From positions 332,758-396,757 of the forward strand of contig CAZCST010000014.1 in assembly GCA_964501365.1 (NCBI GenBank): a stretch of 64,000 nucleotides of DNA, read 5' to 3'. A model generated the notes under the pieces. The model was not told where the DNA came from. It ran no database searches and saw only the letters and a program-made list of their open reading frames with translations. Both the position numbers and the translations under genes were made by a program. Position 1 is the first letter of the stretch. The number at the start of each line of letters is the position of its first letter. Shown piece after piece: positions 15,351 to 24,844 of this stretch. The stretch is from CAZAMB01 sp964501365. Lineage in GTDB: Bacteria > Planctomycetota > Phycisphaerae > UBA1845.

Positions 15351-18300
15351 TCACACCATGGCAAGTTCACGCTGACGCTTTCGAGACGCCGTTTTCTTTG
15401 AGGAATTGCCCGCATTCGTCGATGACCCCTTGCCCGGCTTGGCCGTGGTGCGGCCCGATTTCTTGCTTGTTTTGGATCGTGGTGTTGCAGCACCTTTTGG
15501 ACGCATTGGAGCGGACTTGCGGCCCGGGCGGCTTGTTCCGGGCCCGGCGGAACGACCCGACACTATGACCGCCTGCGCGGCAGCGAGGCGGGCGACGGGA
15601 ACGCGGTACGGGCTGCAGGAAACGTAATCGAGGCCGACGCGCTCGCAGAACTGGATGGACTGCGGATCGCCGCCGTGTTCACCGCAGATGCCGAGCTTGA
15701 TTCCCGGGCGACCGGAGCGGCCCTTGTCGCAGGCTGTTTGAACGAGGGAACCTACGCCCTCCACATCGAGCGATTGGAAGGGATCGTAAGGGAGAATGGG
15801 GCCGGGTTTCCAATTGGGGATTTCCAATTGATGATTAGAACCGCCCATCGCTTGCGCTCCGGGTTCGGAAATCTCCAAAAGACGCGGGTGTTCGTTGAGG
15901 TAGTCGGGCAGGAAGCGGCCGGCGTCGTCACGGGAGAGGCCCATGGTGAGCTGCGTGAGATCGTTGGTGCCGAAGCTGAAGAATTCGGAACTCTCGGCGA
16001 GGCGGTCGGCCAGGAGGGCTGCTCGCGGCGTTTCGATCATCGTGCCCGCAAGGTACTTGAGCTTTGACTTATGCTGCTTGATGAGCGCATCGGCCACCGT
16101 CCTAGTCCGCGCGATGAGCAGGGTCAATTCGCGCGCGTCGATGCTCAGCGGAATCATGATTTCGGGCAGAACGCGAACGCCCTCGCGCTCGCAGCGGATG
16201 GCGGCCTCGATGATAGCGCGGACCTGCATATCGAGGATTTCGGGGAAGGTGACGCAAAGGCGGCAGCCGCGATGCCCCAGCATGGGGTTGGCCTCGCGAA
16301 GCTGCTCAACGCGGCGGGCGACGTCCTCCACGGGGACATTCATCACCATGGCAAGTTCCTGCTGGCCCTGGCGGTTGTCGTGCTGGGGGAGGAATTCGTG
16401 GAGCGGCGGATCGATCAGGCGGATGGTGACGGGGCGACCGGCCATGGCTTTGAAAATGCCGACGAAATCGTCGATCTGGAATGGGAGGAGCTTTTCCAAG
16501 GCGTGAATGCGGGCCTGTTCATCCTTGGCAAGAATCATTTCGCGAACGGAGCGGATTCGCTGTGGCTGCGAGGCTTCAAAGAACATGTGCTCCGTGCGGC
16601 ACAGGCCGATGCCTTCGGCGCCCAATTCGATCGCCTTGGCGGCATCGGCGGGCGTGTCGGCATTGGCCCGGACGCGCATGCGGCGGCGCTGGTCGCACCA
16701 GCCAAGCAACGTTTGGAATTCCTTCGGCGCTTCGGGGCGGGCCAGCGGAATATTGCCATCAAAAATTCGTCCGGTGGTTCCGTCGAGGGCGATGGCGTCA
16801 CCGCGGCGCAGCACCCGGCCATTGATGCTCATTTGATTCTGACGGTAGTCAACGTCGAGGGCTTCGCAGCCGACGATGCAGCACTTGCCCCAACCACGGG
16901 CGACGACGGCCGCGTGGGAAGTCTTGCCGCCGGTGGCGGTCAGGACGCCCACGGCAGCGTGCATGCCGCCTACATCCTCGGGCGAAGTTTCCTTGCGAAC
17001 CAGAATGACCTTCGCGCCCTGTGCAGCGCGGGCTTCGGCATCCTCCGCAGAAAAGACCACTTCACCGCAGGCCGCTCCGGGCACGGCACCGATGCCTTCG
17101 CCCAGCAGTCGTCTCGACAGTTCCGACGAGGGAATGGACGGATCAAGAACCGGGAAAAACAAACGCTCGACTTCGGAAGCACTGATACGCAGGATGGCCT
17201 GGTCTTTGGTGATAATGGGGGCCAACCCGGCCTTGGCGTTCTGGGCGGATAGCAGTTTTTTCTTGATAAAGCTCCTGGCCGCCGCCGGGGTGAGCAATGG
17301 CCTGGTGGCATGCTCCACAGCGATCCTGAATGCGGCCTGAGGCGAGCGCTTGCCGATGCGGCACTGCAAAAGGTAGAGCTTCTTTCGCTCGATGGTGAAT
17401 TCGATGTCCTGCATTTCCTTGTAGTGGACTTCGAGGACGACGCGGGCGGCCTCAAGTTGTTCGTACACGTCGGGCATCAGGCTCTGGAGTTCCGAGAGTT
17501 TGAGCGGAGTCCGGACGCCGGCGACAACGTCCTCGCCCTGAGCGTTGACCAGATAGTCGCCGTAAAAGGTGTTTTCGCCGGTGCTGGGATCACGGGTGAA
17601 GGCGACGCCCGTTCCGCTGTCGTCGCCCAGATTCCCAAAGACCATCTGGCAGACGTTGACCGCCGTGCCCGCCAGGCCGGTGATGTTTTCCACGCGACGA
17701 TAGGTTTCGGCCTTTTCGGCCATCCAGCTATTAAAGACCGCGTCAATTGCCCCCACGAGTTGGTCGAAAGGCGACTGCGGAAAGTCCTGGCCGGTGTGCT
17801 CACGGTAGATTTGCTTGAACCGCGTGACCAACTCTTCCAGTTCAGCGGCGTCAACGTCGGTATCGGCGATTTTGGTGCTGGACGTGGCGCCGAGCCGCGC
17901 GGCGGTTCGCTGGCGTTTCAGGGCGGTGAAAGCTTCGTCGAATAAGTGCCGCTCCACGCCTCTGGCGGTCGAGCCGTACATCATGATGAGCCGGCGGTAG
18001 GCGTCGAAGGCGAAGCGGCGACTGCCGGAGGCCTTGGCGATGGCCTCGACAGATTCGTCGTTGAGACCGAGGTTCAGAATCGTTTCCATCATGCCGGGCA
18101 TGGAGCGAGCGGCCCCGGACCGGACGGAAACGAGCAGCGGGTCCTTTGCCCCGCCGAACTTCTTGCCGCAGGCTCGTTCGAGCTTCTGGAGATTCTGCCG
18201 GGCTTCCTGCTCCAAACCGACGGGCCACTTCCGGCCGCGCTTGTTGTATGCGGCGCAGGCCTCGGTGGTGATGGTGAAGCCTCCCGGTACGGGCAGGCCG

Positions 18301-18416
18301 ATGCGGGTCATCTCCGCGAGTCCCGCGCCCTTGCCGCCGAGCAGTTCCTTTTGATCGCCTCTGCCGTCGGCCTTGCCGTTGCCGAAGAAGTAAACCCACC
18401 GAGCTGATTTGGCCAT
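15351..18416 (-). CDS. ppdK: pyruvate, phosphate dikinase
   Basis: PPDK interconverts pyruvate, ATP and phosphate with phosphoenolpyruvate, AMP and pyrophosphate. ATG 18416 is set by GAGGAG six bases upstream, giving 1021 residues against the usual 870-900. Visible are the N-terminal ATP-grasp part (GGKGAGLAEM), the swivelling phosphohistidine site GGKTSHAAVVARG and the C-terminal PEP site with GICGEHGGDP and YVSCSPYRVPVARLAAAQA. Two features are odd: about 30 extra residues near 840-872, containing a repeat-derived SNHQLEIPNWKPG, and a 72-residue Lys/Arg/Ser-rich tail after the normal end. All catalytic motifs are intact, so activity is likely. Confidence 0.93.
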   Translation of the reverse strand: MAKSARWVYFFGNGKADGRGDQKELLGGKGAGLAEMTRIGLPVPGGFTITTEACAAYNKRGRKWPVGLEQEARQNLQKLERACGKKFGGAKDPLLVSVRSGAARSMPGMMETILNLGLNDESVEAIAKASGSRRFAFDAYRRLIMMYGSTARGVERHLFDEAFTALKRQRTAARLGATSSTKIADTDVDAAELEELVTRFKQIYREHTGQDFPQSPFDQLVGAIDAVFNSWMAEKAETYRRVENITGLAGTAVNVCQMVFGNLGDDSGTGVAFTRDPSTGENTFYGDYLVNAQGEDVVAGVRTPLKLSELQSLMPDVYEQLEAARVVLEVHYKEMQDIEFTIERKKLYLLQCRIGKRSPQAAFRIAVEHATRPLLTPAAARSFIKKKLLSAQNAKAGLAPIITKDQAILRISASEVERLFFPVLDPSIPSSELSRRLLGEGIGAVPGAACGEVVFSAEDAEARAAQGAKVILVRKETSPEDVGGMHAAVGVLTATGGKTSHAAVVARGWGKCCIVGCEALDVDYRQNQMSINGRVLRRGDAIALDGTTGRIFDGNIPLARPEAPKEFQTLLGWCDQRRRMRVRANADTPADAAKAIELGAEGIGLCRTEHMFFEASQPQRIRSVREMILAKDEQARIHALEKLLPFQIDDFVGIFKAMAGRPVTIRLIDPPLHEFLPQHDNRQGQQELAMVMNVPVEDVARRVEQLREANPMLGHRGCRLCVTFPEILDMQVRAIIEAAIRCEREGVRVLPEIMIPLSIDARELTLLIARTRTVADALIKQHKSKLKYLAGTMIETPRAALLADRLAESSEFFSFGTNDLTQLTMGLSRDDAGRFLPDYLNEHPRLLEISEPGAQAMGGSNHQLEIPNWKPGPILPYDPFQSLDVEGVGSLVQTACDKGRSGRPGIKLGICGEHGGDPQSIQFCERVGLDYVSCSPYRVPVARLAAAQAVIVSGRSAGPGTSRPGRKSAPMRPKGAATPRSKTSKKSGRTTAKPGKGSSTNAGNSSKKTASRKRQRELAMV
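15807..15830. repeat. short tandem repeat inside ppdK
   Basis: TTTCCAATTG occurs at 15807-15816 and again at 15821-15830, 14 bases apart, within the dikinase reading frame. On the coding strand it gives the NHQLEIPNWK segment in a region where PPDKs normally pass straight from FLPDYL to DPF. It resembles the AT-rich short-period repeats seen between genes elsewhere in the window. Confidence 0.55.
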
Positions 18417-18530
18417 TTCGTTCTCCTCATGGAAGGGGTCGCACACTCGACCTGATGGCTCGTTCCTTCGAGCCGCGCCAATGAATCCGTTCAGACAGGA
18501 GCAACCGCTCCCGTCAGGGTGCGCGACGCG

Positions 18531-18558
18531 ATGATAATCTGGATACCGGTTTCGGCAA
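18531..18558 (-). promoter_or_regulatory. candidate promoter of ppdK
   Basis: On the minus strand TTGCCG (18558-18553) and TATCAT (18536-18531) are separated by 16 bases and point to the dikinase gene, 115 bases downstream. The leader between holds a small perfect hairpin, GGCTCG with CGAGCC (18457-18474). The match is moderate. Confidence 0.35.
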
Positions 18559-18588
18559 AGAATCCTCAAGGAATGTCGTGTTTTCCCG

Positions 18589-19341
18589 CTAGGTAAGGCG
18601 GCGACGCCGGGCCGGAACAAGGGAATCGGCCAGTTTCGGCTCCATGCCCATCAAGTGGGAGATGTGGTAGTTGAGTACGGCGAATGCGGGGGCGGCGCTT
18701 GGCGGCGAGGGCGGTGGCCCTGAACCAGAGGCGAGAAAATTGAGGTACGCAATGGTTGCAGGGGCGATTTCCCATTTCTCGACGCGGCCGACCTCGCAAT
18801 TGCGGCAGATCAGGCCGCCTTCGAAAGAGGAGAAGTGAGTCAGCTCAGTTTCACGATCACAAACCACGCAGGCGTCGAATCGCGGGAGCGAGCCGATCTT
18901 GTCCAGAAGTGCGATTTGAAAAGCCGCTACCAGGTTCAAGACGTCCAGCGATTCGGATAATGCTCCAAGGGTCCGCAAGAGGTCGTCAAAGAGTTCGGGG
19001 TGAGGGTCCCAATCCTCGGTAAGCCGGGCGGTAATTTCGGCAGCGTATTGGGCGGCGCTCAGGCGGTCGAGCTTTTCGCGCAAGCCAGAGAGGCTCTTGG
19101 TTTGCTTCCATTCTGTGAGCGTGGCCAGGCCTTCGGCGCGTTCGTGGCGGATGCTGAGCATGACCGAACCGATTTCGAGCAGATCAATGCCCGGCGAGAA
19201 CCTGGTCTTCGTGCTGCGTTTCGCGCCTTTTGCGATCGCGCGGACCTTGCCGTGCTCCTGTGTGAAGAGCACGAGGATTTGCGACGATTCGGAATAATCG
19301 AGGCGGCCAAGCACAACAGCAGCATCGCGGATCAGGGGCAT
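18589..19341 (-). CDS. recO: DNA repair protein RecO
   Basis: RecO helps RecF/RecR load RecA at single-strand gaps and anneals DNA. From ATG 19341 the protein has 250 residues and starts MPLIRDAAVVLGRLDYSESS, matching the OB-fold N-terminus of the family, followed by KGAKRSTKTRF and a helical middle. A zinc-finger region has CVVC and, 21 residues later, CRNC. A longer frame upstream crosses an inverted-repeat element and is rejected as start. The family is divergent; the N-terminal signature and Cys pairs make the call firm. Confidence 0.9.
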   Translation of the reverse strand: MPLIRDAAVVLGRLDYSESSQILVLFTQEHGKVRAIAKGAKRSTKTRFSPGIDLLEIGSVMLSIRHERAEGLATLTEWKQTKSLSGLREKLDRLSAAQYAAEITARLTEDWDPHPELFDDLLRTLGALSESLDVLNLVAAFQIALLDKIGSLPRFDACVVCDRETELTHFSSFEGGLICRNCEVGRVEKWEIAPATIAYLNFLASGSGPPPSPPSAAPAFAVLNYHISHLMGMEPKLADSLVPARRRRLT

Positions 19342-19396
19342 GCCTATGATATTAGCGTATTGCCATCCGGTGCGCAGAGAGGGATCAAAGATTGGC

Positions 19397-19490
19397 ACTG
19401 GTATCGTTCGGAGTTCGGGCGCCACTGGCAGCTGGCTGCCAGTGCCGGCACGGGCGGACCAGCCGCCCGTGGCACCCAAACGATACCAGT
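19397..19490. repeat. cloverleaf-like inverted repeat element
   Basis: ACTGGTATCGTT (19397-19408) is the exact reverse complement of 19479-19490. Inside lie two further perfect hairpins: CACTGGCAGC with its complement (19423-19444, two-base loop) and CACGGGCGG with its complement (19449-19471, five-base loop). The result is a 12-bp outer stem closing two inner hairpins. It lies between the DUF4340 gene and recO, both on the minus strand, so it may act as terminator, RNA-processing site or mobile-type repeat. Confidence 0.7.
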
Positions 19491-19537
19491 ACCCAAAGAT
19501 TCGTCGCTCTTGCTCAGAATGAGGCGGTTCACTACGG

Positions 19538-21970
19538 CTATTTCTTTTCGAGATCGGCGAGCGGCAGGAAGATTTTCTTTACTGTATCGGCGTTCAGCAG
19601 GAACACGCCCTCATGGCCCGCAAGAGTTGCAAAGTTTGCCGCAGTGGCCTGAGGCGGAGCAGGCTTGGCGCCGGGCTCGGCCGGGGAAGGAGCAGTCGCG
19701 GTGTATGTCGTTGACTTTTCCGACGCGCGAAGAGTGATCGCCTTGACTGCTGAGGTCGATTTGGGGTCGAGCGCTAGCGAAAGCTCAAACTGTGGCTGGT
19801 CCAATCCATAAGGTTTGGGTGGATCGGAAGCATACGATGCAAACCGATCGATTTTGATCGACTTGACGTCGGTGAGGATCTTGTCGACCTTCGCCGAATC
19901 AATGGGCAAATCTGGCTCGTTCTCAAAAACCCACTTTCCATCCTTGCGCAAAAAGGAATTGGATTCGTCCCCGGTTTTCAACGTAAGTCGCTGCGCGTCT
20001 TTGGGTTCAAAATCAAACGTCTCGCTCATTCGGAATTCAGCACGTAATTGATCGTAGACAGCCTTATTCACTTCATAAATGGGACTGCCGCCGCCAAGGC
20101 TTGCATAGATTCGTCCGTCCTGCTCCGCGAATACAAGATTCTTGGTCGCCGTTTCAGCGGAGGGCTTGTCGGCGTCATCTTTGGCCGCCGGGGCAAACGT
20201 AATGGCCACTGTCGCTGCCGGCTCGTTCAAGCCGTACGCCGTGAGCTCGCGCGCGTCTGCGACGATGGCCTCGGCTTTCAACGTGGCAAGGCTATTCACC
20301 AATTTCGTAACCTCGTCCATCCGCGCAGGCGCCTTGGATGGAGCCGTCAGAGTCCAGGTGTTGTCGGTCTTTTCCAGTGTCAAGCTCTGGTGGTCACCCG
20401 TAAGGAATGCATTTGGCCTGGTGATCACAAGGCGCGAAATGCCTTCCGGATAAATGGCAAAGATTGTTCGATCGCGGAGGGAAGACGGCGGCTTCGTGAG
20501 CGCCGTGATGTCGGACGCTTTCACCTTGGCGATGGGGCCCGAGTCGCCGCGGCGAACATAGACGAGGAGCTTCTTCGCCGGGTCGGTGTACCCCCCTACC
20601 GTGATTCGCTCGACGGCCTCCACGCCGGGGATCGTCAGACGAATATCGGCCTGGGGCGAATCAAAACTGGGCGCGGGACCCGCGTCGGCTCCCTCGACGA
20701 AGCTGACCGCCTTGAGCCCCTTGATGCCGGCGAGCAATTCGGAAACGGCGTGTGATTCGGCCTGAGAACCGTCGCCCTCAAAGCTCCATTGTTCGTCCTT
20801 CCTGGAAAGCGTCGCGGTCTGGCCGCCGACGTTCAGCTCGATTCGATTGGCCCCCGTCGCGTCGGCCGAAAGGACCTGCATATCGCGCCACTCGTTCATG
20901 ACCGGCTTGAACTTGTCGGCGGCGGACTTGAAAATGGTGGCCACTGCGTTGTCATCGCCCGATCGCACAAAAACCTTCGCGTCCTCGCCGATGGGTCCGC
21001 GATTCGAGACGCGCAAATCGTAGTGTTTGGCGCGCTTTTCCGGTGGTGCGGGCGGTGCTTCTTCGGCGGCAGCCTTGTCGTCCTTGGCCTCTGCCGCGTC
21101 CTTCTTGTCTGTCGGAACAGTCTCCTCGACGGTCAATGCGATTTGGAGCGATCCGGGGTCGAGGTTATATACCTTGAGCTTGGCCGCATCGTCATCCAGC
21201 CACTGCGTAACGCGCAGCCGCGCCACGGCCTTGAGCATCTCATCCACTTTCGCGGTTGCCTTCGCCGTCACCGGCTTATCCATCATCCAGCGCGTGCCAT
21301 CGCGAACAAAGCCATAGCAGGCAGGCTTGCTGTCGGGAGAGTCGGGGGTTTCGCAAATGTCCGCACGCGTCACATTTTCGGGCACGAAATTCCAAAGCTG
21401 AAGATCACGGTATTCGAGCGCCCTGGGCTTGAGCAGCTTGCGAAGATTGGACTTCGCCACAACGATGGTTTCGTCGCCACCCTTGCGGACGTACGTTTCA
21501 TTTTCCGACACGGGTTTGCCGATCTCGATTGTTGCGGATTTGCCGGCGTCGTTTGTAAGTGTAATCGTGCTTTGCGGCGGGCTGAGCCCCGCGTCAGCAG
21601 CGGAGATGGAACCCTCGCCGGATTTGTAGCTGATTTCATACTGGATATTTTCGGCCTCACGGGCGATGCGATCGACCTCCTGAGACAGCGCTCTGACCTC
21701 AGCGGGTTTGGTCATTTGCCAGACCGCCATACCACCTTCTGCCGGAACTTTCTTTTCAAACACCCATTCCTCACCGCCGCGCCGGGCAACGACTTTGACG
21801 ACACCTCCCAGCGGCTCAGAAAGAAGATTGCGAGCGACGCCTGATTCCTTGCCGTCTGGCGTGCTCGAAGCTGCGGCAGGCTGCCTTGCGGACTGTCGCT
21901 CAACTGCGATAAAGACCATGACCAAACCGAGAAGCAGTGAAGCCAGTAATAGCGTGGTTTTGGTGTTCAT
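19538..21970 (-). CDS. DUF4340 domain protein of a Gld-type ABC system
   Basis: This 810-residue protein has an N-terminal membrane helix (about residues 5-25) and then a long extracytoplasmic region of repeated beta-rich units, in which a phrase like WTLTAPSKAPARMDEVTKLVNSL recurs in variant form at least three times. That is the DUF4340 pattern. DUF4340 genes regularly follow gldG-like genes, as here, with only seven bases between. It has a Lys/Glu/Ala-rich low-complexity insert near residues 305-330. It is probably an exported or membrane-anchored partner of the ABC transporter; substrate unknown. Confidence 0.8.
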   Translation of the reverse strand: MNTKTTLLLASLLLGLVMVFIAVERQSARQPAAASSTPDGKESGVARNLLSEPLGGVVKVVARRGGEEWVFEKKVPAEGGMAVWQMTKPAEVRALSQEVDRIAREAENIQYEISYKSGEGSISAADAGLSPPQSTITLTNDAGKSATIEIGKPVSENETYVRKGGDETIVVAKSNLRKLLKPRALEYRDLQLWNFVPENVTRADICETPDSPDSKPACYGFVRDGTRWMMDKPVTAKATAKVDEMLKAVARLRVTQWLDDDAAKLKVYNLDPGSLQIALTVEETVPTDKKDAAEAKDDKAAAEEAPPAPPEKRAKHYDLRVSNRGPIGEDAKVFVRSGDDNAVATIFKSAADKFKPVMNEWRDMQVLSADATGANRIELNVGGQTATLSRKDEQWSFEGDGSQAESHAVSELLAGIKGLKAVSFVEGADAGPAPSFDSPQADIRLTIPGVEAVERITVGGYTDPAKKLLVYVRRGDSGPIAKVKASDITALTKPPSSLRDRTIFAIYPEGISRLVITRPNAFLTGDHQSLTLEKTDNTWTLTAPSKAPARMDEVTKLVNSLATLKAEAIVADARELTAYGLNEPAATVAITFAPAAKDDADKPSAETATKNLVFAEQDGRIYASLGGGSPIYEVNKAVYDQLRAEFRMSETFDFEPKDAQRLTLKTGDESNSFLRKDGKWVFENEPDLPIDSAKVDKILTDVKSIKIDRFASYASDPPKPYGLDQPQFELSLALDPKSTSAVKAITLRASEKSTTYTATAPSPAEPGAKPAPPQATAANFATLAGHEGVFLLNADTVKKIFLPLADLEKK

Positions 21971-21977
21971 AGATGGA

Positions 21978-24131
21978 TTACCTGCGTCGGACCCACCAGG
22001 CGACGCCGCCAAACGCAAGCGCAAGTGCCGGCCAAACGCCGATGGTCAGAAATTGAACGGCTGTCACAGTGGCTGGATTTTTGATATTCAGCACCGCCGC
22101 GTCGATCGGTTTTCCGATGTTCAAGAGCTGCGTGTTGTCGTTGAGCCAGTGCAGCGAATTCAACAGCAACAATACGTTGCCGGGATTGGTCGATACCATC
22201 GCGATCCCCTGCGCCGTGGGAACCAGTGAACGGGAAAACGCAACGCCATCTTCCGCGAAACCGCGCGACGAAATGACGACGACCTTTGCTTCGCCCTTCT
22301 TGCCGGCCACCGCCAGCGTAAATGGGCCCTCCCTGTCGCCCTCCGCAAGCGTCAAGAATCCGCGACTTTGCATCTGCTCCTGATAGGTCTGAAGATTCTT
22401 CACTCCCCAAACGCCATTTTTCCTGGGCTGCTCCACGAGAGGCCAGAGCTCAACGCCGGCGGGAGAAGGCGATGCGAGTTGCAACGGCGCGCAAGATGGA
22501 AGCGTAAGCAGGCGGGCCTGGGCTCCCCGCACGATGTCGTGATCTTTCACGTCCACTTCGTCCATGTAATGGAATTCTCTGGAGGCAACCTGGTATTCAC
22601 CGGGCTTCACGCTTATTGTCTGAATGAGAAGGAATTGCGTATCCACCGTGATGCCCCAGGTGTCTTTCAAATAATCGTTAAATTCATAGGTGGAGGCCAC
22701 CGGACCAAACGGACCCGGCGCCCAGCCGGCCATGAAAATGACCCGACCGTTGTCACCGATTGCCTTCATTAGCGCCGCCCGATGATTTTCCCCGAAAGGC
22801 GGCTCCTGAGACGGCCGACCCATGGGATCACGTTGCGGGGGTTCGGGCTTAAAGACCACATAAATGGTACGCGACGCCGGTGGATCGATTTCAGGCGGAG
22901 TATCCTTCGATTTGAGATCCCATTCTGCCACGACAAAGTTCACGTCCTCAAGCTGCTTCTTTAACTGGGCGTATGGAGCCTGAGGCTGATTGGGCATGAA
23001 TCCGCCGGCAAACATGGCCTCCCCGCCATAGCGGACAAAAATCACCGCGGTTTGCTTCTTGTAGGTCGCCCGAACGATGGCCGAGGTCAGCATTTCCTCG
23101 CCCTTGAAGGCACGCTTGCTGAACGGCGCCCGCCCCATGCTCCCATCCACAGGTGGCCACAGCGTCGAAAATTCAATTACCTCGGCCCGATCGTCGGTTT
23201 CGAGCACGATGGGGTTGCCGGCGGGTTGCAGCTTGGCAAGCAGCTCATCGACATCGAGCTGCTTGAGATCGCTGACTTTCGTGGTCTCCCCTTCCAATAC
23301 GGACACCAGGTCTGCATAGCGCGATCCGGCATCACGGAGTGTGGTCATATCCGCTTCGGGCATATTGGGATTCCGCGAGAGTTCCGCTGAAGCGAACTTG
23401 GGAATCTCCTTGAGCGCTCGCGTGAGCTTGGGGTACAGCGACTTCAATTCCTCAACGGCCGCCGCAAGCTGCGGATTGGCCGCTGCCGCCAGCGTGTCCA
23501 CCTGCTCGCGCGAAGTCTGCAATTCCTGAATCAGGCGGCGAATGAGCTCGTTGATTTGCGCCACAGCGCCAGGCGGCGCCGTTCGATCAATCTCCGCAGC
23601 GGCCGGCGCGGTGCGATTCAATTCGTCTTGCAACACCTTTTGGATTTGTTCGCTGATATCATTGCGGAACGCATCCACCCGGGACTGATACGCCGCGATG
23701 CCCTCCTTGTACGACGCCTTTTCGCGCACGCGGGTGATGAGTTGTTGCAGTTTTTGATGATCCTTGAGCGGATTGATCGCGTCGGCTGTGATCTTCGTAC
23801 GGTTGGTCGAAGCGTAGAGATCGAGGAGATTTCTGACGGCCTCCCGATACTTCGGCTGATCGGCCTCCTCGCGGTCCGTCTCAAAATAGAGCGATGTCAG
23901 TCGAATGTTCGTCGGAAGCTCGCGCAGGAGTTTTTCCGTGCTTTCGCTCAGGCTGTTGATGCCAGTGCTGGTCATGTCCGCCCGCCATGACGGCGGAGCA
24001 CTAAATGCGATGAGTTGCATGACCACGACAACGCCCACCGCCAGCACGATCATCACCGCAACATTCGCGCCGACGAGGAATTTCTTGCCGCCGGAAACTT
24101 GACCAGAAGCTGCCTGCCTGCTGCTTACCAT
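21978..24131 (-). CDS. GldG-like extracytoplasmic subunit of an ABC transporter
   Basis: This 717-residue protein has a transmembrane helix near residues 22-45, an ABC-type uncharacterised transport domain (GldG family) and a C-terminal helix (about 695-712) followed by WWVRRR. The region after the first helix with SLSESTEKLLREL and IRLTSLYF is typical of GldG proteins. A helical segment near residues 140-300 is an enlargement relative to short homologues. Its start overlaps the permease gene by seven bases. In Bacteroidetes GldFG with GldA is needed for gliding or secretion; in planctomycetes the role is unknown. Confidence 0.85.
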   Translation of the reverse strand: MVSSRQAASGQVSGGKKFLVGANVAVMIVLAVGVVVVMQLIAFSAPPSWRADMTSTGINSLSESTEKLLRELPTNIRLTSLYFETDREEADQPKYREAVRNLLDLYASTNRTKITADAINPLKDHQKLQQLITRVREKASYKEGIAAYQSRVDAFRNDISEQIQKVLQDELNRTAPAAAEIDRTAPPGAVAQINELIRRLIQELQTSREQVDTLAAAANPQLAAAVEELKSLYPKLTRALKEIPKFASAELSRNPNMPEADMTTLRDAGSRYADLVSVLEGETTKVSDLKQLDVDELLAKLQPAGNPIVLETDDRAEVIEFSTLWPPVDGSMGRAPFSKRAFKGEEMLTSAIVRATYKKQTAVIFVRYGGEAMFAGGFMPNQPQAPYAQLKKQLEDVNFVVAEWDLKSKDTPPEIDPPASRTIYVVFKPEPPQRDPMGRPSQEPPFGENHRAALMKAIGDNGRVIFMAGWAPGPFGPVASTYEFNDYLKDTWGITVDTQFLLIQTISVKPGEYQVASREFHYMDEVDVKDHDIVRGAQARLLTLPSCAPLQLASPSPAGVELWPLVEQPRKNGVWGVKNLQTYQEQMQSRGFLTLAEGDREGPFTLAVAGKKGEAKVVVISSRGFAEDGVAFSRSLVPTAQGIAMVSTNPGNVLLLLNSLHWLNDNTQLLNIGKPIDAAVLNIKNPATVTAVQFLTIGVWPALALAFGGVAWWVRRR

Positions 24132-24844
24132 CGCCGCATCTCCAGTCGCTTTACCGTGAGGAAAAGAAACAGCGCCGTGGTGGATAGGAAGAAAGTCACG
24201 TGATTCAGATCGAGCATTCCACGAACGAAATCATTGAAATGGCTGGCGACAGAAATTTGTTGCAAGAATACGCGAATCCAGCCGGTCTCCACCTGTCTTG
24301 CCAACTCATCGGAAGCGAACGTCATCAAGGCCAGCAACGCAAACCCGATCAGAACGGCCACCACCTGGTGCTTCGTACAGGAGCTGAAAAACAACCCCAC
24401 CGAAATATACAGCCCTCCGACAAGAAGCAGGCCAAGCCCGTGGCAGGCCAGCAGCTTCAGGTCCACCGAGCCGTACATGGCAAGCAAAATCGGATACACC
24501 AGCATGGCCGCAAGCAAAATGAGAAAAAATCCCAACGCGCCGAGAAACTTTCCCAGGACAATTTCCGTGTCAGAGACGGGTGCAGTCATCAGGGTTTCGA
24601 TAGTGCCGGTACGAAACTCGTCCGAGAGAAGCCGCATCGTCAGCATGGGCAGGACGAAAACGAGAATGATGAGAATCCACGGATGGAACAACATGCGGAG
24701 CGAGGGCTCCTTGCCGTTGACAAAAGTGCCCAATCCGAAAGCCATGCCCGTGGCGAAAAGGAATATCGCCATGACCGCGTAGGCAATCGGCGAGAGGAAA
24801 TATGCGCCAAGCTCCCGGCTGGCGACCGTTTTCGTGTTACGCAC
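24125..24844 (-). CDS. ABC-2 type permease, GldF-like
   Basis: This 239-residue permease has six hydrophobic segments and the ABC-2 signature region MRLLSDEFRTGTIETLMTAPVSDTEIVLGKF, where the EFRTGTIE coupling helix contacts the ATPase. It starts with GTG and overlaps the ATPase gene by eight bases and the GldG gene by seven, so the operon is tightly coupled. It forms the membrane channel of the transporter with the ATPase at 24837. Confidence 0.9.
   Translation of the reverse strand: MRNTKTVASRELGAYFLSPIAYAVMAIFLFATGMAFGLGTFVNGKEPSLRMLFHPWILIILVFVLPMLTMRLLSDEFRTGTIETLMTAPVSDTEIVLGKFLGALGFFLILLAAMLVYPILLAMYGSVDLKLLACHGLGLLLVGGLYISVGLFFSSCTKHQVVAVLIGFALLALMTFASDELARQVETGWIRVFLQQISVASHFNDFVRGMLDLNHVTFFLSTTALFLFLTVKRLEMRRW

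Noticed and set aside
16071..17252. A 393-codon plus-strand frame opposite ppdK
   Set aside because: The minus strand clearly encodes the dikinase here; the plus-strand product is Gly/Ala/Asp-rich with no motif.
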